A stretch of DNA of 64,000 bases from Vibrio viridaestus (GTDB taxonomy: Bacteria; Pseudomonadota; Gammaproteobacteria; Enterobacterales; Vibrionaceae): positions 124,001 through 188,000 of the forward strand of contig NZ_RJVQ01000005.1 of assembly GCF_003856525.1 (NCBI RefSeq). Direction: 5' to 3'. Position numbers and translations under genes: made by a program. Numbering within the stretch: position 1 is the stretch's first letter; every line of letters starts with the position of its first letter. The notes under the pieces are model-generated. The model was not told the origin of the DNA. It saw nothing but the letters and a program-made list of their open reading frames with translations, and searched no databases. Of this stretch, positions 47,490 to 58,072 are shown piece after piece.

Positions 47490-48011
47490 TTAAGTAAATC
47501 TCCAGCGGAGTGCGTTTGCTTCGTGTTCTTTGATAAAACTGTCTTTGTGGTTGCAATACAGATTAATGTCATTATCACAAATTGCAGCACCTTCTCGCTT
47601 TAAATTGCCATATAACGCCGCAATTTCTGGGAATGCATTTAAATAATCCCGGAAAGCAATATGCCTTTTTGCATCTGGAGAACCCACTATAAACGCATGA
47701 ACTTGGTGACTTCGTTGTATACCACCTTTTTGGAAATAACGTCTACCAGTTATGCCAGACTCACCTTTCACCTTGTATCCAAGTGACTCCATAAGATTAT
47801 TTTCGTTATCTAGCTCTTCTAAAGAGTTTACTTCTATGAGTATATCGATGACTGGTTTCGCACAAAGATCTTTGACTGAAGTACTGCCAATATGATGAAT
47901 GTCCACCACATTATGTAGATTCAAGACAGACTGTAGCAGCCTTCTCTCTTGATTAAATTCATCAATCCATACATGTCTATAATCTACTACCTCGATTACT
48001 CTCGAACTCAT
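47490..48011 (-). CDS. GrpB/UPF0157 family protein
   Basis: A 173-residue protein of the nucleotidyltransferase-fold GrpB family. Motifs HIGSTSVKDLCAKPVIDILIEV (in two pieces) and the C-terminal Lys/Trp tail fit. Function unknown. The start has a GGGGG run upstream. Confidence 0.88.
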   Translation of the reverse strand: MSSRVIEVVDYRHVWIDEFNQERRLLQSVLNLHNVVDIHHIGSTSVKDLCAKPVIDILIEVNSLEELDNENNLMESLGYKVKGESGITGRRYFQKGGIQRSHQVHAFIVGSPDAKRHIAFRDYLNAFPEIAALYGNLKREGAAICDNDINLYCNHKDSFIKEHEANALRWRFT

Positions 48012-48260
48012 TATTCCCCCATTTACCTAACACTTTATATACGGCTTTTAGCCACCTTTCATATAATTATGCAACCTTTTAATATAAGTTCATTTTATAG
48101 TCAATAGGCTAGTAAAGTTACCGGATGTTAGACTGCATAATTCCTAATGATTATTAAAATACTGATTTCCAAACTATTTCGAATAACTTTGGGTAGGTGA
48201 AAGAACTAGGAAATAAGTGGGCAAGAACTTTTGCTCTGAATTATTTTGGGCAAAGGTGAG

Positions 48261-48713
48261 TTAAAGCGGATTATTTGACTCGACACTGGCTTTTACAAAC
48301 ATTTCCATTTTAATCAATCCATCAGATTCACCTAAATCTCGAAAGCCAAATGTCTTGTAGAGATTTAAAGCTAGATTTTCACTGAAAACGAGTAGTCTAA
48401 GTCGGCTTAACGAGCGTGACTTTGCTTTCTCTAACGCGTATCTCAAACATGATAAGCCAATACCAAGATTTTGGTACTTTGGTGAGATTTGAATATCTCG
48501 GATATAAAGAGCATTGTCATCACTCGAAAATCTGATTATGCCGACCCATGCTCCCTGATACTTCACATCAAAGCTCTCAAACTGAGACCAATTTTCTTCG
48601 TATTTTTTCTGATCCCAAATGATATTTCTTACCTGATAATATAGGCGCATATTTAATCTTGTGAGTTCTGATGCTAACTCTATTGAATTCGATTTTTCAA
48701 TTTCAACTTCCAC
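48261..48713 (-). CDS. GNAT-family acetyltransferase
   Basis: A 150-residue N-acetyltransferase. The acetyl-CoA-binding loop is KYQNLGIGLSCL, preceded by the central strand ALYIRDIQISP, and the C-terminal LYKTFGF segment is typical. The start is GTG at 48713, supported by AGAGGAAC six bases upstream. The acceptor is unknown. Confidence 0.88.
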   Translation of the reverse strand: MEVEIEKSNSIELASELTRLNMRLYYQVRNIIWDQKKYEENWSQFESFDVKYQGAWVGIIRFSSDDNALYIRDIQISPKYQNLGIGLSCLRYALEKAKSRSLSRLRLLVFSENLALNLYKTFGFRDLGESDGLIKMEMFVKASVESNNPL

Positions 48714-48970
48714 AAAGTTCCTCTTAGATTCAGCAGCACATTAGATTAGATTCGCAGACCAAATTGTCTTCACCTTGTCGCATTACTAAAATTTGGTCAA
48801 GAGATACTCAGATACAATCAGTTCGAAGAACCTATGAAACATACAAAGGGGCCGAAATAATTTACATCCGTAGTATCAAACTGCTGAACCCCATTAGTTA
48901 AATATGCTAATCGCAGGTAGAGTATTATGGTTAGTCAATTGATAACAAATATAGGGAGAGATAAGTCTTC

Positions 48971-49519
48971 ATGGATACGACTATTGTTTTAGTGCCAGGT
49001 TACACAAATTCGGGTCCTGATCATTGGCAAAGCATTATCGAGCGAAATTATAGTAATACTGTGAGAGTTCAACAGAAAGATTGGTTAGTCCCAAATCGTA
49101 TCGAATGGATCGAAGCCTTAAATTCAACTATCTCCAACATATCTGGCAATGTATTACTTGTTGGGCATAGCTGCGGTTCAGTAACGATAGCTCAATGGGC
49201 ATCAACCTATTCATCAGATAAAGTTATTGGCGCACTTCTCGTCGCTCCTGCAGATGTTGATGCTCCATCAGCTATACCTCCAATCTGTGTTCAACGTCCA
49301 CTTCCACTGCTTCCGCTGTCCTTTCCTAGCATTCTTGTATGCAGTGATAATGATGAACACCTTTCCCTTTCCAGAGCACAGTTTCTGGCGACTACTTGGA
49401 ACAGTGAAATCGTGATAATTCCTGGAGCTGGTCACATCCATACAGATGCAGGATATGGGTATTGGTACGAAGGCGAGAGAATGATTGAAAAGTTGCTTGG
49501 ATATAGCTGGTTAAAGTGA
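48971..49519 (+). CDS. alpha/beta hydrolase, RBBP9/YdeN family
   Basis: A 182-residue small serine hydrolase. The nucleophile is S67 in GHSCGS, with an Asp (D126 or D128, CSDNDEH) and H155 (GAGHIHTDAGYG) completing the triad. Start HTxVLVPGYTNSGPDHWQ-like, diagnostic for the RBBP9 family. The substrate is unknown. Confidence 0.9.
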   Translation: MDTTIVLVPGYTNSGPDHWQSIIERNYSNTVRVQQKDWLVPNRIEWIEALNSTISNISGNVLLVGHSCGSVTIAQWASTYSSDKVIGALLVAPADVDAPSAIPPICVQRPLPLLPLSFPSILVCSDNDEHLSLSRAQFLATTWNSEIVIIPGAGHIHTDAGYGYWYEGERMIEKLLGYSWLK

Positions 49520-49616
49520 ACTTAATTTTTACTCACTACACATTGGAAAAGTCGAGTTAGTAAACCATAAACGCTATTGGAAAATAATTTGAACCTGTCT
49601 ATTCGGAAATCCATAA

Positions 49617-49640
49617 TAAAAAACGCTCCTTTCGGAGCGT
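49617..49640 (-). terminator. terminator after tdh
   Basis: A 7-bp stem (ACGCTCC / GGAGCGT) with a 4-base loop, followed on the minus strand by a run of six T residues, nine bases after the tdh stop. It ends the kbl-tdh transcript. Confidence 0.85.
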
Positions 49641-49648
49641 CTTAAATG

Positions 49649-50680
49649 TTATTCCCAATCCAGAATAACTTTCCCAGAAGCTCCGCTACGCATGGTGTCG
49701 AAGCCTTTTTGAAAATCATCAATATTGAAATGATGAGTGATAATTGGTGTCAGATCTAAACCAGATTGAATCAGGCTTGCCATCTTGTACCAAGTTTCGA
49801 ACATTTCTCGGCCGTAGATACCTTTAATGACTAAACCTTTAAAGATAACTTTGTTCCAGTCGATAGCCATGTCCGATGGTGGAATACCTAACAGAGCAAT
49901 ACGGCCGCCGTGGTTCATGGTATCGAGCATTGAGGTGAAAGCCGCAGGAACACCTGACATTTCCAGACCAACGTCAAACCCTTCCGTCATGTTAAGTTCC
50001 GCCATGACATCTTTTAGATTTTCTTGAGCAACGTTAACTGCGCGGGTCACCCCCATTTTTCTGGCGAGATCCAAACGGTATTCGTTTACGTCAGTAATCA
50101 CAACATGACGAGCGCCAACATGTTTAGCGACTGCTGCAGCCATGATGCCAATCGGGCCGGCTCCGGTAATTAACACGTCTTCACCAACAAGATCAAAAGA
50201 CAAAGCAGTATGAACGGCATTACCGAACGGGTCGAAAATAGATGCCAGATCATCAGATATTTCAGCGGGGATCTTAAACGCATTGTATGCAGGAATAACT
50301 AAATACTCAGCAAAGGCACCCGTACGATTTACACCTACACCAATCGTATTTCGGCAAAGGTGTGTACGACCGCCTCGGCAGTTACGACAATGTCCACAAG
50401 TGATATGACCTTCACCAGAAACACGGTCTCCGACTTCAAAGCCTCGAACGTCATGACCAACTTCTACAACTTCACCCACATATTCATGTCCCACAACCAT
50501 AGGAACCGGAATCGTCTTTTGCGACCATTCATCCCAGTTGTAGATATGTACATCAGTACCACAAATAGCAGTTTTCTTAATCTTAATTAAAAGATCGTTA
50601 TGGCCAATCTTTGGCATTTCCACATCAGTAAGCCAAATTCCTTCCTCTGGTTTTAGCTTGGATAATGCTTTAATTTTCAT
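49649..50680 (-). CDS. tdh: L-threonine 3-dehydrogenase
   Basis: A 343-residue zinc alcohol-dehydrogenase-type enzyme that oxidises L-threonine to 2-amino-3-ketobutyrate with NAD. The catalytic zinc motif [13 protein letters not shown], the [12 protein letters not shown] segment and the four-Cys structural zinc site ([15 protein letters not shown]) are intact. The product is cleaved by Kbl, encoded 50 bases upstream in the same operon. Confidence 0.97.
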   Translation of the reverse strand: MKIKALSKLKPEEGIWLTDVEMPKIGHNDLLIKIKKTAICGTDVHIYNWDEWSQKTIPVPMVVGHEYVGEVVEVGHDVRGFEVGDRVSGEGHITCGHCRNCRGGRTHLCRNTIGVGVNRTGAFAEYLVIPAYNAFKIPAEISDDLASIFDPFGNAVHTALSFDLVGEDVLITGAGPIGIMAAAVAKHVGARHVVITDVNEYRLDLARKMGVTRAVNVAQENLKDVMAELNMTEGFDVGLEMSGVPAAFTSMLDTMNHGGRIALLGIPPSDMAIDWNKVIFKGLVIKGIYGREMFETWYKMASLIQSGLDLTPIITHHFNIDDFQKGFDTMRSGASGKVILDWE

Positions 50681-50730
50681 ATATTTCTCGAGAAATTGAA
50701 CACTTAATATATTGTTGGTTCATACGCTAT

Positions 50731-51927
50731 TTAAGCGATGATGCCCATATCTTTGCCGACTTCGATAAAGACATCGATAGCGCGATCGAGCTCTTCACGA
50801 CTGTGTGCCGCAGACATTTGCGTACGGATACGAGCCTGCCCTTTTGGAACAACTGGGAAAGAAAAACCGATCACGTAAACACCTTTTTCTAAAGCGCGTT
50901 CTGCAAATTCAGCGGCAACTTTGGCATCGCCAAGCATGATTGGAATAATGGCATGATCAGCGCCAGCGAGAGTAAAACCGGCTTCACTCATACGAGTACG
51001 GAAATGCGCTACGTTTGCCCAAAGCTGATCGCGCAACGAACCGCTTTCAGCCAATAGATCGATAACACGAATTGACGCTGAAACGATAGCCGGCGCTACA
51101 GAGTTAGAAAATAGGTATGGACGAGAACGTTGGCGTAACCAGTCGATCACTTCTTTTTTACCAGATGTATAACCACCAGACGCCCCCCCCATCGCTTTAC
51201 CAAGCGTACCAGTGATGATATCGATACGATCGATCACATTATGATATTCGTGAGTACCACGACCATTCTCACCCATAAATCCAACGGCGTGTGAATCATC
51301 GACTACAACAAGGGCGTCGTATTTTTCCGCCAAATCACAAATTGCAGGTAGGTCAGCTACGATACCATCCATTGAAAATACACCATCAGTGACGATCAAT
51401 TTATGGCGTGCTCCTGCGGTGTCGGCAGCAATCAGCTGTTCTTCTAGCTCTTGCATATTGTTGTTCGCATAACGGAAACGCATGGCTTTACACAGGCGAA
51501 CACCATCAATAATCGATGCATGGTTTAGGGAATCTGAGATGATTGCATCTTCTTTGTCTAAAATGGTCTCAAATAAACCAGCATTGGCATCAAAACATGA
51601 GGTGTAAAGAATCGTGTCTTCTTTACCAAGAAAGGTCGATAGCTTTTGTTCAAGCACTTTGTGGGAATCTTGCGTACCACAGATAAAACGCACCGATGCC
51701 ATACCAAAACCATGCTCATCCATACCTTGTTGCGCGGCTTTAATCAGTTCTGGATGATTTGCTAATCCGAGGTAGTTGTTGGCGCAAAAGTTAAGTACTT
51801 TCTCACCGGAGGCAATATCGACTTCACCTTTTTGTGCTGATGTAATGATACGTTCAGACTTGTACAAGCCCTCTTCTTTCACATCTTCTATTTGCTTCTG
51901 AATGTGTTGATAAAATGCTGATGCCAT
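50731..51927 (-). CDS. kbl: 2-amino-3-ketobutyrate CoA ligase (glycine C-acetyltransferase)
   Basis: A 398-residue PLP enzyme that splits 2-amino-3-ketobutyrate with CoA into glycine and acetyl-CoA, partner of Tdh. The PLP lysine lies in [15 protein letters not shown], and [10 protein letters not shown] is present. Full length. First gene of the kbl-tdh operon; AGGGA precedes the ATG. Confidence 0.97.
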   Translation of the reverse strand: MASAFYQHIQKQIEDVKEEGLYKSERIITSAQKGEVDIASGEKVLNFCANNYLGLANHPELIKAAQQGMDEHGFGMASVRFICGTQDSHKVLEQKLSTFLGKEDTILYTSCFDANAGLFETILDKEDAIISDSLNHASIIDGVRLCKAMRFRYANNNMQELEEQLIAADTAGARHKLIVTDGVFSMDGIVADLPAICDLAEKYDALVVVDDSHAVGFMGENGRGTHEYHNVIDRIDIITGTLGKAMGGASGGYTSGKKEVIDWLRQRSRPYLFSNSVAPAIVSASIRVIDLLAESGSLRDQLWANVAHFRTRMSEAGFTLAGADHAIIPIMLGDAKVAAEFAERALEKGVYVIGFSFPVVPKGQARIRTQMSAAHSREELDRAIDVFIEVGKDMGIIA

Positions 51928-52114
51928 AATTGTGAATCCCTTTTATGTTCTGTCTCAGTGATACTCTGTCTTGACGGTATTTACACTGTAAACATGGTTA
52001 TTCTAATAAGTGTAATCTATGTATTAGAAAGCGATTATCCCTATGGCAGGAAAATCATTAATGAATCTATTTCACAAATAATCGAAATTATAGAGTGACT
52101 GTTTGACCGATATG

Positions 52115-52141
52115 AAAAAGGCGCTCCGCGAGATGAGCGCC
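52115..52141 (-). terminator. terminator of the aldehyde dehydrogenase gene
   Basis: GGCGCTC (52120-52126) and GAGCGCC (52135-52141) form a 7-bp stem with an 8-base loop. On the minus strand it is followed by five T residues. It lies about 60 bases after the stop. Confidence 0.7.
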
Positions 52142-52144
52142 AAA

Positions 52145-52183
52145 AGTGTCGTAGACACTACCCACGCCTCAACATAAGGCGTG
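52145..52183. repeat. two further hairpins next to the aldehyde dehydrogenase terminator
   Basis: AGTGTC-GTA-GACACT (52145-52159) and CACGCCT-N7-AGGCGTG (52163-52183) are perfect inverted repeats placed side by side between the stop codon at 52203 and the terminator hairpin. Confidence 0.6.
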
Positions 52184-52202
52184 AAGAGGGAGGAAGGAAG
52201 TA

Positions 52203-53723
52203 TCAGAAGAACCCTAATGGATTAACGCTATAACTCACTAACATGTTTTTGGTGTTTTGATAGTGGCCGAGCATCATCTTGTGTGTCTCTCTACCGATAC
52301 CTGATTTCTTGTAACCACCGAACGCTGCGTGCGCCGGATAAGCATGATAACAGTTGACCCAAACTCGCCCAGCTTCAATATTTCGCGCCATTCTGTACGC
52401 TAAATTTTGATCGCGAGTCCAAACTCCGGCTCCGAGGCCATATTCCGTGTCATTGGCAATTTCGAGAGCTTCAGCTTCATCTTTGAATGTTGTGATGGCG
52501 ATAACCGGACCAAAAATCTCTTCCTGGAATACGCGCATCTTGTTGTTACCTTTAAACATGGTGGGCTGAATGTAATACCCCTGCTCTATGTCACCTGCCT
52601 GTGGTGCAGAATTACCACCGAGTAGGACTTGAGCGCCTTCGTCTTTGCCCACCTGCAAGTAGCTAAGAATCTTATCAAACTGCTCTTGCGATGCCTGAGC
52701 TCCCACCTGAGTATCGGTATCCAGTGGGTTCCCCTGTTTGATCGATTGTGCTTTCTCAACCACCTTAGCGATAAACTTGTCGTAGATGGATTCCTGAATC
52801 AGAACTCGAGATGGACACGTACACACCTCACCCTGGTTGAAGAAGCCAAGCAGAATTCCTTCAACGCACTTATCAAGATATTCATCTTCATAGTTGAAGA
52901 TGTCTGCAAAATAGATATTCGGAGATTTACCGCCCAACTCAACAGTCGATGGAATGAGGTTATCTGCTGCACATTTCAGAATATGGTTACCAACCGATGT
53001 CGAGCCAGTGAAGGCTAGTTTGGCAATACGATTACTGGTCGCCAGCGCCTGACCTGCTTCGTTACCATAACCGTTTACCACATTGATAACACCCGCAGGG
53101 ATAAGGTCACCTATCTTTTCCATCAAGACCAATATGGAGACAGGTGTTTGTTCAGCTGGTTTCATCACAACGCAGCAGCCAGCAGCCAACGCTGGTGCTA
53201 ACTTCCACGCTGCCATCAACATTGGAAAGTTCCAAGGAATAATTTGCCCTACCACACCGATAGGTTCAGGGAAATGGTAACTTGCTGTGGTCGCATCCAA
53301 TTCAGCAGCCGAACCTTCCTGAGCTCGGATACAACCAGCGAAATAACGGAAATGATCGACTACCAAAGGTAGGTCAGCAGCCAGCGTTTCACGCACAGGC
53401 TTACCATTTTCCCACGTTTCTGCAACAGCCAATTCTTCAAGATGCTGTTCAATTCGATCGGCGATTTTAAGTAGAATATTGCTTCTTTCCGTTACGCTGG
53501 TTGCCGCCCATGATGCGCGGACTTTGTGCGCTGCATCCAGTGCTAAGCTAATATCTTTTTCGTTTGATCTTGCTACCTGACAATACATTTTCCCGTTGAC
53601 TGGCGAAACGTTATCGAAGTATTCACCGTCCACGGGTTTCACCCATTCTCCGCCAATAAAATTATCGTAGTGCGAGCGGAACGTTACTACTGAGTCTTTT
53701 GAACCTGGTTGAGCATATAACAT
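52203..53723 (-). CDS. aldB: aldehyde dehydrogenase, AldB/ExaC type
   Basis: A 506-residue NAD(P)-dependent aldehyde dehydrogenase. The catalytic Cys lies in [11 protein letters not shown], the double-Cys pattern typical of acetaldehyde dehydrogenases AldB/ExaC, and the Glu motif is VELGGKSPN. It would oxidise acetaldehyde to acetate. The start has AAGGA eight bases upstream. A sigma-54-type promoter lies just upstream and the AcoR-like activator is divergent, which fits induction by alcohol, aldehyde or acetoin-type signals. Confidence 0.93.
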   Translation of the reverse strand: MLYAQPGSKDSVVTFRSHYDNFIGGEWVKPVDGEYFDNVSPVNGKMYCQVARSNEKDISLALDAAHKVRASWAATSVTERSNILLKIADRIEQHLEELAVAETWENGKPVRETLAADLPLVVDHFRYFAGCIRAQEGSAAELDATTASYHFPEPIGVVGQIIPWNFPMLMAAWKLAPALAAGCCVVMKPAEQTPVSILVLMEKIGDLIPAGVINVVNGYGNEAGQALATSNRIAKLAFTGSTSVGNHILKCAADNLIPSTVELGGKSPNIYFADIFNYEDEYLDKCVEGILLGFFNQGEVCTCPSRVLIQESIYDKFIAKVVEKAQSIKQGNPLDTDTQVGAQASQEQFDKILSYLQVGKDEGAQVLLGGNSAPQAGDIEQGYYIQPTMFKGNNKMRVFQEEIFGPVIAITTFKDEAEALEIANDTEYGLGAGVWTRDQNLAYRMARNIEAGRVWVNCYHAYPAHAAFGGYKKSGIGRETHKMMLGHYQNTKNMLVSYSVNPLGFF

Positions 53724-53796
53724 ATTCGTCGTCCTTTTGTTTTACGTTTTGGCTGTGTTACAAGGGTGGATGTGTCCCCACCTATTATTCTCTGTT

Positions 53797-53815
53797 GTGC
53801 AAATCACAGACCAAC
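53797..53815 (-). promoter_or_regulatory. sigma-54 promoter for the aldehyde dehydrogenase gene
   Basis: On the minus strand the sequence TTGGTCTGTGATTTGCA has the invariant GG and GC exactly ten bases apart, as in -24/-12 promoters. The predicted start would be near 53787, leaving a 64-base leader. The divergent gene encodes a sigma-54 activator, which supports it. Confidence 0.7.
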
Positions 53816-53829
53816 ACACCCAAACTTGT

Positions 53830-53847
53830 TGTTAAATAAATGTAACA
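53830..53847. promoter_or_regulatory. dyad TGTTA-N8-TAACA in the aldB/acoR region
   Basis: A 5-bp inverted repeat between the -24 element and the activator gene; related TGTTACA heptamers occur at 53756-53762 and 53946-53952. Possible binding site of the activator or of another factor such as IHF-assisted proteins. Confidence 0.3.
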
Positions 53848-53920
53848 CTATGATTAACAAAAGTTTAAAAACCACAAAATAATCAAAACTCATTGATTAA
53901 TAAGAAAATTCATTGTTCAA

Positions 53921-53937
53921 GTGTCACATTTTGACAC
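53921..53937. promoter_or_regulatory. inverted repeat GTGTCA-N5-TGACAC, candidate activator site
   Basis: A perfect 6-bp dyad about 140 bases upstream of the predicted aldB transcription start, the normal distance for a sigma-54 enhancer site. It also lies directly before the activator's own start codon, so it could mediate autoregulation. Confidence 0.5.
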
Positions 53938-53965
53938 ACCAATACTGTTACAGAATGGGACATAT

Positions 53966-55717
53966 ATGCTGCTATCACCTCCATCAAAAGACTGGTTAAT
54001 GACTTCCTGGGGACGAAGTCATCAAGCAGGATTGGAACAAAAAACAAGCCCTGAACATCGACGGCTTGAATTGGCACAATTAAGCGCTAGAAAAGAGAAA
54101 GCCGAAATATTGATTCATGCTGTCGAGAAATGCGCTCTTCCCTTGTTCAATCAGGTATTTTTGCACTGTGATAGCCGACTTATACTGACAGACCATGAGG
54201 GCGTTATCCTCACTAGCTGGGGACTGCCTAGGTTTAAGGAAAAGCTAAATGAAATTGCGCTTTCTTCTGGAAGTTTCTGGACTGAAGAGATCAAAGGGAC
54301 CAACGCCATAGGAACAGCGCTGATTGAACAACGAGCCGTCACGATCATTGGCGATGAACACTACATCCACCAGCATCAATTCATCAGTTGTTCAGCATCG
54401 CCTATCTTCGACCATAGCGGTCAACTACTCGGCATTCTTGATATAACTAGCGAACAACATCAACATGATCTATCAACGCAAATGCTCGTGCAAAATATGG
54501 TACAGCTGGTTGAAAATCATCTGCTCAACCATATTCCATCAAGTACAACGCGTATTCATTTAGCGCTTGATGAAACGTTGTTAAAAACCGGCTGGCAAGG
54601 CGTCGTAATCGCCGATGATGACGGTAGAATTATTGCCAGCAACCACATTGCAAATCAATTACTGCACCAATCTAGCGTCGTAGGCTTGTCTATCGAAATG
54701 ATCTATGAAGACAACCAAAGTCATCTTGTCTTTGAGGAGTATTGTTTAAAGAATAAACGTCGTTCAGTAAGTAGCAAACAACCGATTTTTCACGAATCGA
54801 GCCAATTACACTACGGCGATCAACAAATCGAACGCGCCTGGCAACAGGCTCAAAAGCTCATCAATAATGATATTCCTATCTTAATACTTGGTGAAACGGG
54901 TGTTGGTAAAAACGAATTCGTAAAAGCACTGCATCAACAAAGCGTACGTAATCAAAACCCTCTTGTTACGGTCAACTGTGGAGCGATTCCAAAAGATCTA
55001 ATCGAGTCGGAACTGTTTGGTTATGAAGCTGGCGCATTTACCGGAGCAAGCAGCAAAGGGTTTAAAGGAAAAATTCGTCAGGCTGATAAAGGCATTTTAT
55101 TTCTTGATGAGATTGCTGACATGCCACTTGATGCCCAGTGTCGTCTCTTACACGTACTGCAGGACAAGACCGTCGTTCCGGTCGGCTCTGCTCAGCCGGA
55201 ACAAATTGATATTCAGGTCATTGCAGCCACCCATAAAGATTTGCCAAGCCTAGTCGAGCAAGGCGTGTTCCGACAGGATTTATATTATCGTTTGAACGGG
55301 CTTGTGGTCTCTCTGCCATCACTCAAAGACAGGCAGGATAAACAAACATTGATTGCGCAGATCCACGCAAAATATCGTCTTAAATCACAAACGCTATCAC
55401 CTGAGCTATTAGACGCTCTCTGCCAGTATTCTTGGCCGGGAAATATCCGTGAGCTCGACAATATGATGAAAGTCTCCTGCTTACTGGCCAGTGATGAACC
55501 GGAACTGTACTTGCACCATGTACCTGGCCACCTAGTCAAAGAAATCCACCAGCATCGCAGTACCCGTGATGTAAATGATCTCCAGACCACCATTGAGCAT
55601 GAGCTTGAGAAAACGTACCGGGAAACGGGAGGGAACATCAGTAAAATGGCTCGATTACTTGGTATTAGCAGAAACACGATTTATCGGAAGTTAAAAGTTC
55701 TCGGTATTCATAGCTAG
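53966..55717 (+). CDS. AcoR-like sigma-54-dependent activator
   Basis: A 583-residue enhancer-binding protein. An N-terminal GAF-type sensor (about 30-190: IKGTNAIGTALIEQRAV) and a PAS-like stretch are followed by the AAA+ domain with Walker A (GETGVGKNE, about residue 309) and the sigma-54 contact loop GAFTGA (about 356). A Fis-type helix-turn-helix ends the protein (MARLLGISRNTIYRKLKVLG). I choose ATG 53966, with GGGA upstream; a GTG at 53921 would begin inside an inverted repeat. It probably activates the divergent aldehyde dehydrogenase gene. Confidence 0.92.
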   Translation: MLLSPPSKDWLMTSWGRSHQAGLEQKTSPEHRRLELAQLSARKEKAEILIHAVEKCALPLFNQVFLHCDSRLILTDHEGVILTSWGLPRFKEKLNEIALSSGSFWTEEIKGTNAIGTALIEQRAVTIIGDEHYIHQHQFISCSASPIFDHSGQLLGILDITSEQHQHDLSTQMLVQNMVQLVENHLLNHIPSSTTRIHLALDETLLKTGWQGVVIADDDGRIIASNHIANQLLHQSSVVGLSIEMIYEDNQSHLVFEEYCLKNKRRSVSSKQPIFHESSQLHYGDQQIERAWQQAQKLINNDIPILILGETGVGKNEFVKALHQQSVRNQNPLVTVNCGAIPKDLIESELFGYEAGAFTGASSKGFKGKIRQADKGILFLDEIADMPLDAQCRLLHVLQDKTVVPVGSAQPEQIDIQVIAATHKDLPSLVEQGVFRQDLYYRLNGLVVSLPSLKDRQDKQTLIAQIHAKYRLKSQTLSPELLDALCQYSWPGNIRELDNMMKVSCLLASDEPELYLHHVPGHLVKEIHQHRSTRDVNDLQTTIEHELEKTYRETGGNISKMARLLGISRNTIYRKLKVLGIHS

Positions 55718-55788
55718 TGCAAAAGAAGTTGCTAATAGAATTGGGATTTGCGAAAGTGTCGCCGGATTCCTATTGAGACCAAAACCTT

Positions 55789-56709
55789 ATGCTGCAAACC
55801 AAACTCATTAGCTTACTTCCCGACCTTGCTACCTTCATTTTGATCGTGCAGGAAGGCAGTTTTACTGCAGCAGCCAAAAAACTCGATATTACGCCTTCGG
55901 CGCTTAGCAAACTGATTACTCGACTGGAAAAGTCGCTCGGGGTAAAACTGTTTGAGAGAACGACCCGCAGCTTAGTCATCACACAAGCGGGACAACGTGT
56001 TTACGAGCAAAGCGTTATTATGGTAAACGCCGCGCAACAAGCTATAGAGATGTCCACCGCCGACCATTTGGAGCCTGTTGGATCAATTACGGTTTCGGCA
56101 CCAGAAGCGTTTCTGTTTTCTGTATTACAGCCCTTTGTGATTCCTTTCTTAAAACAGTACCCCGACATCCAGTTAAAGCTCAGAGCGGTTGACGGCAATA
56201 TCGATCTTATCAAGGAAAACATCGATATCGCATTCCTCCTAACAGATAAACCCGATGAAAAACTGGTACTGAAGGAAATCTGCACCACCCATCTGGTCCT
56301 GTGTGCAAGTCCCAACTATTTAGAACAGCGAGGAATCCCAGACCATCCTAATGACTTGCAGCAACATGATTGTCTGTATCTTGCTGAGACATCGCGCGAT
56401 AACACATGGACATTTCAGCAAGGCGATGCTCTATTTTCTGTCGAAGTGTCTGGACGATATGCTCTAAATCACTCTCAGATGAGACTTAATGGGGTAAAAA
56501 GTGGGTTAGGTATTGGGATTTTTCACGACTTTGTCGTTAAAGACGCGCTTGAAAAAGGTGAGGTGGTCAGAGTATTAGAGCCTTGGACGATTCGCAGTAA
56601 CTATCACGGAGCAATCGTCATGCAATACGCTCAGACTCAATTTATGCCCAATAGAATTCGGGTTTTCTTGGATTTTATGAGTGATAAACTAAAAGAGCGC
56701 TTTTCGTAA
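55789..56709 (+). CDS. LysR-family regulator
   Basis: A 306-residue LysR-type regulator. Winged helix at about 10-68 (SFTAAAKKLDITPSALSKLITRLEKSLG) and a complete effector domain. The sequence style is that of the CrgA/AaeR-like group that often controls neighbouring dehydrogenases. It lies 71 bases after the AcoR-like gene on the same strand, and its target is not obvious. Confidence 0.91.
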   Translation: MLQTKLISLLPDLATFILIVQEGSFTAAAKKLDITPSALSKLITRLEKSLGVKLFERTTRSLVITQAGQRVYEQSVIMVNAAQQAIEMSTADHLEPVGSITVSAPEAFLFSVLQPFVIPFLKQYPDIQLKLRAVDGNIDLIKENIDIAFLLTDKPDEKLVLKEICTTHLVLCASPNYLEQRGIPDHPNDLQQHDCLYLAETSRDNTWTFQQGDALFSVEVSGRYALNHSQMRLNGVKSGLGIGIFHDFVVKDALEKGEVVRVLEPWTIRSNYHGAIVMQYAQTQFMPNRIRVFLDFMSDKLKERFS

Positions 56710-56742
56710 GCGCCCTTCAATTCAATTTACTTTTAACGTAAG

Positions 56743-57111
56743 TTACTTGAGTTTTTTGTGAAACTCTTTACGCACATCGTCCACAGAACGCATGTCTTCC
56801 TTCGCTTGTTTAAGATCGCCTTTATCCAGAGACATTTCAACTTTATCGAGTGCAGCAGCAAGTTTATCGAAGCCTTGTTCGAAAGTTGGCGCTTCTTTTG
56901 CTGGATAATCGCCTTTCTTGGCTTCAGCTACAAGGTGATCGAATTTCATGATGGCAGACTTCATTTCATCGACAGATTTCGCATCTGCCGCTGCTTTGAA
57001 TTCTGTTTTGAATCCTTTCATGAGTTTTTCGAGATCATCGTGCCCATGACTATCGGCAAATGCGTTGGTAGATAGCAATACCGCGCCAATCAGTAACAAT
57101 GCTCTTTTCAT
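56743..57111 (-). CDS. cytochrome b562 family protein
   Basis: A 122-residue exported four-helix bundle protein with a signal peptide (about 1-19, ending AFA). The haem ligands of cytochrome b562 have counterparts: Met31 in DLEKLMKGF and His118 in the C-terminal EFHKKLK. No CXXCH motif, as expected for b562. I start at ATG 57111 (AAGGAAG upstream). The likely role is periplasmic electron transfer. Confidence 0.88.
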   Translation of the reverse strand: MKRALLLIGAVLLSTNAFADSHGHDDLEKLMKGFKTEFKAAADAKSVDEMKSAIMKFDHLVAEAKKGDYPAKEAPTFEQGFDKLAAALDKVEMSLDKGDLKQAKEDMRSVDDVRKEFHKKLK

Positions 57112-57192
57112 AATGCTTCCTTTTGATTCTATTGAATTATTGTAATACCTAGCGAAAAGCATAGTCGACTTATGCCAGAATAAAAGTCAATT

Positions 57193-57942
57193 TTAGGTAA
57201 AATGGCGTACAAACTCATCGATAGGCGTTCTTCCTCTTATTGCTAGAAAATCCAGAAATCTAGCAGCGCTGCTGGTAATAACCTGTTCAGGTTTGACGCC
57301 CACTTTATCGAGTAATGTTTTAGCATGGTCGAATTTACCAATCGAGTCACAAAAGTGCGAGTCAGTACCAGTCGTAATGTACGCACCATACTGCTTCGCA
57401 ATTTCTATAATCGCATAGCATCGGTCAACACTTCCCACTCGGCTGTGGCCTAGTAAAGTACTGTTATTCACTTCCACCGCAACATTGTATTGTGCAGCGA
57501 CTTTGATAACCGCTTCAAAATCAAAATCAAAATTAGGATTGCCCAGATGGCCAAGTGCATCGATCTTGCCATTGCGAATGACGTTAATTAACGCCGTCGT
57601 ATGCTCTTGCTTCGTTGAAGGTCTGAATACGGGCTCATGAAAACTACTGATCACCCAATCCAGATGTTTAAGCGCGTCATAAGGTAAATCAATATCACCA
57701 TCGGTATTGAGGAGATTCGCTTCGCAGCCGCGAATGATTGCTACGCCATCGAGAAATCTTGGCAGAATCTTTTGATTCGCGAAGAACCAGTAGTGAGGCG
57801 CTCCCGGCATGCTATCTGCGTGATCCGTTGTGCATAGGATGGATAACCCCTGTTCTTTTGCTGCCCGCGCATTTTCTATAATCGTACTATATGCGTGACC
57901 ACTGGCATACGTATGTGTATGAGTGTCAACAACCAAATGCAT
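57193..57942 (-). CDS. ycdX: PHP-domain phosphatase, YcdX-like
   Basis: A 249-residue trinuclear-metal hydrolase. The N-terminal [13 protein letters not shown] and later metal-ligand segments ([39 protein letters not shown]) are all present. The length matches E. coli YcdX (about 245). The start at 57942 has a strong GGAGG site. Substrate unknown in most members. Confidence 0.93.
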   Translation of the reverse strand: MHLVVDTHTHTYASGHAYSTIIENARAAKEQGLSILCTTDHADSMPGAPHYWFFANQKILPRFLDGVAIIRGCEANLLNTDGDIDLPYDALKHLDWVISSFHEPVFRPSTKQEHTTALINVIRNGKIDALGHLGNPNFDFDFEAVIKVAAQYNVAVEVNNSTLLGHSRVGSVDRCYAIIEIAKQYGAYITTGTDSHFCDSIGKFDHAKTLLDKVGVKPEQVITSSAARFLDFLAIRGRTPIDEFVRHFT

Positions 57943-58072
57943 TCTGTTTCCTCCGTCACTGATTGAATAAAAGTTCCACACCCTCTCAGGTTAGATACTA
58001 TCCTCTATTTATTGAGAAAAAGTAAAGCTGGTGAACTTTGCTTACGACTGAATAATGACGCAGGGACATTGG

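Noticed and set aside
47490-49519. GrpB, GNAT and small hydrolase genes as possible integron cassettes
   Set aside because: These families are common in Vibrio superintegrons, but I see no attC/VCR-type repeats between them, and the genes are not all in one orientation.
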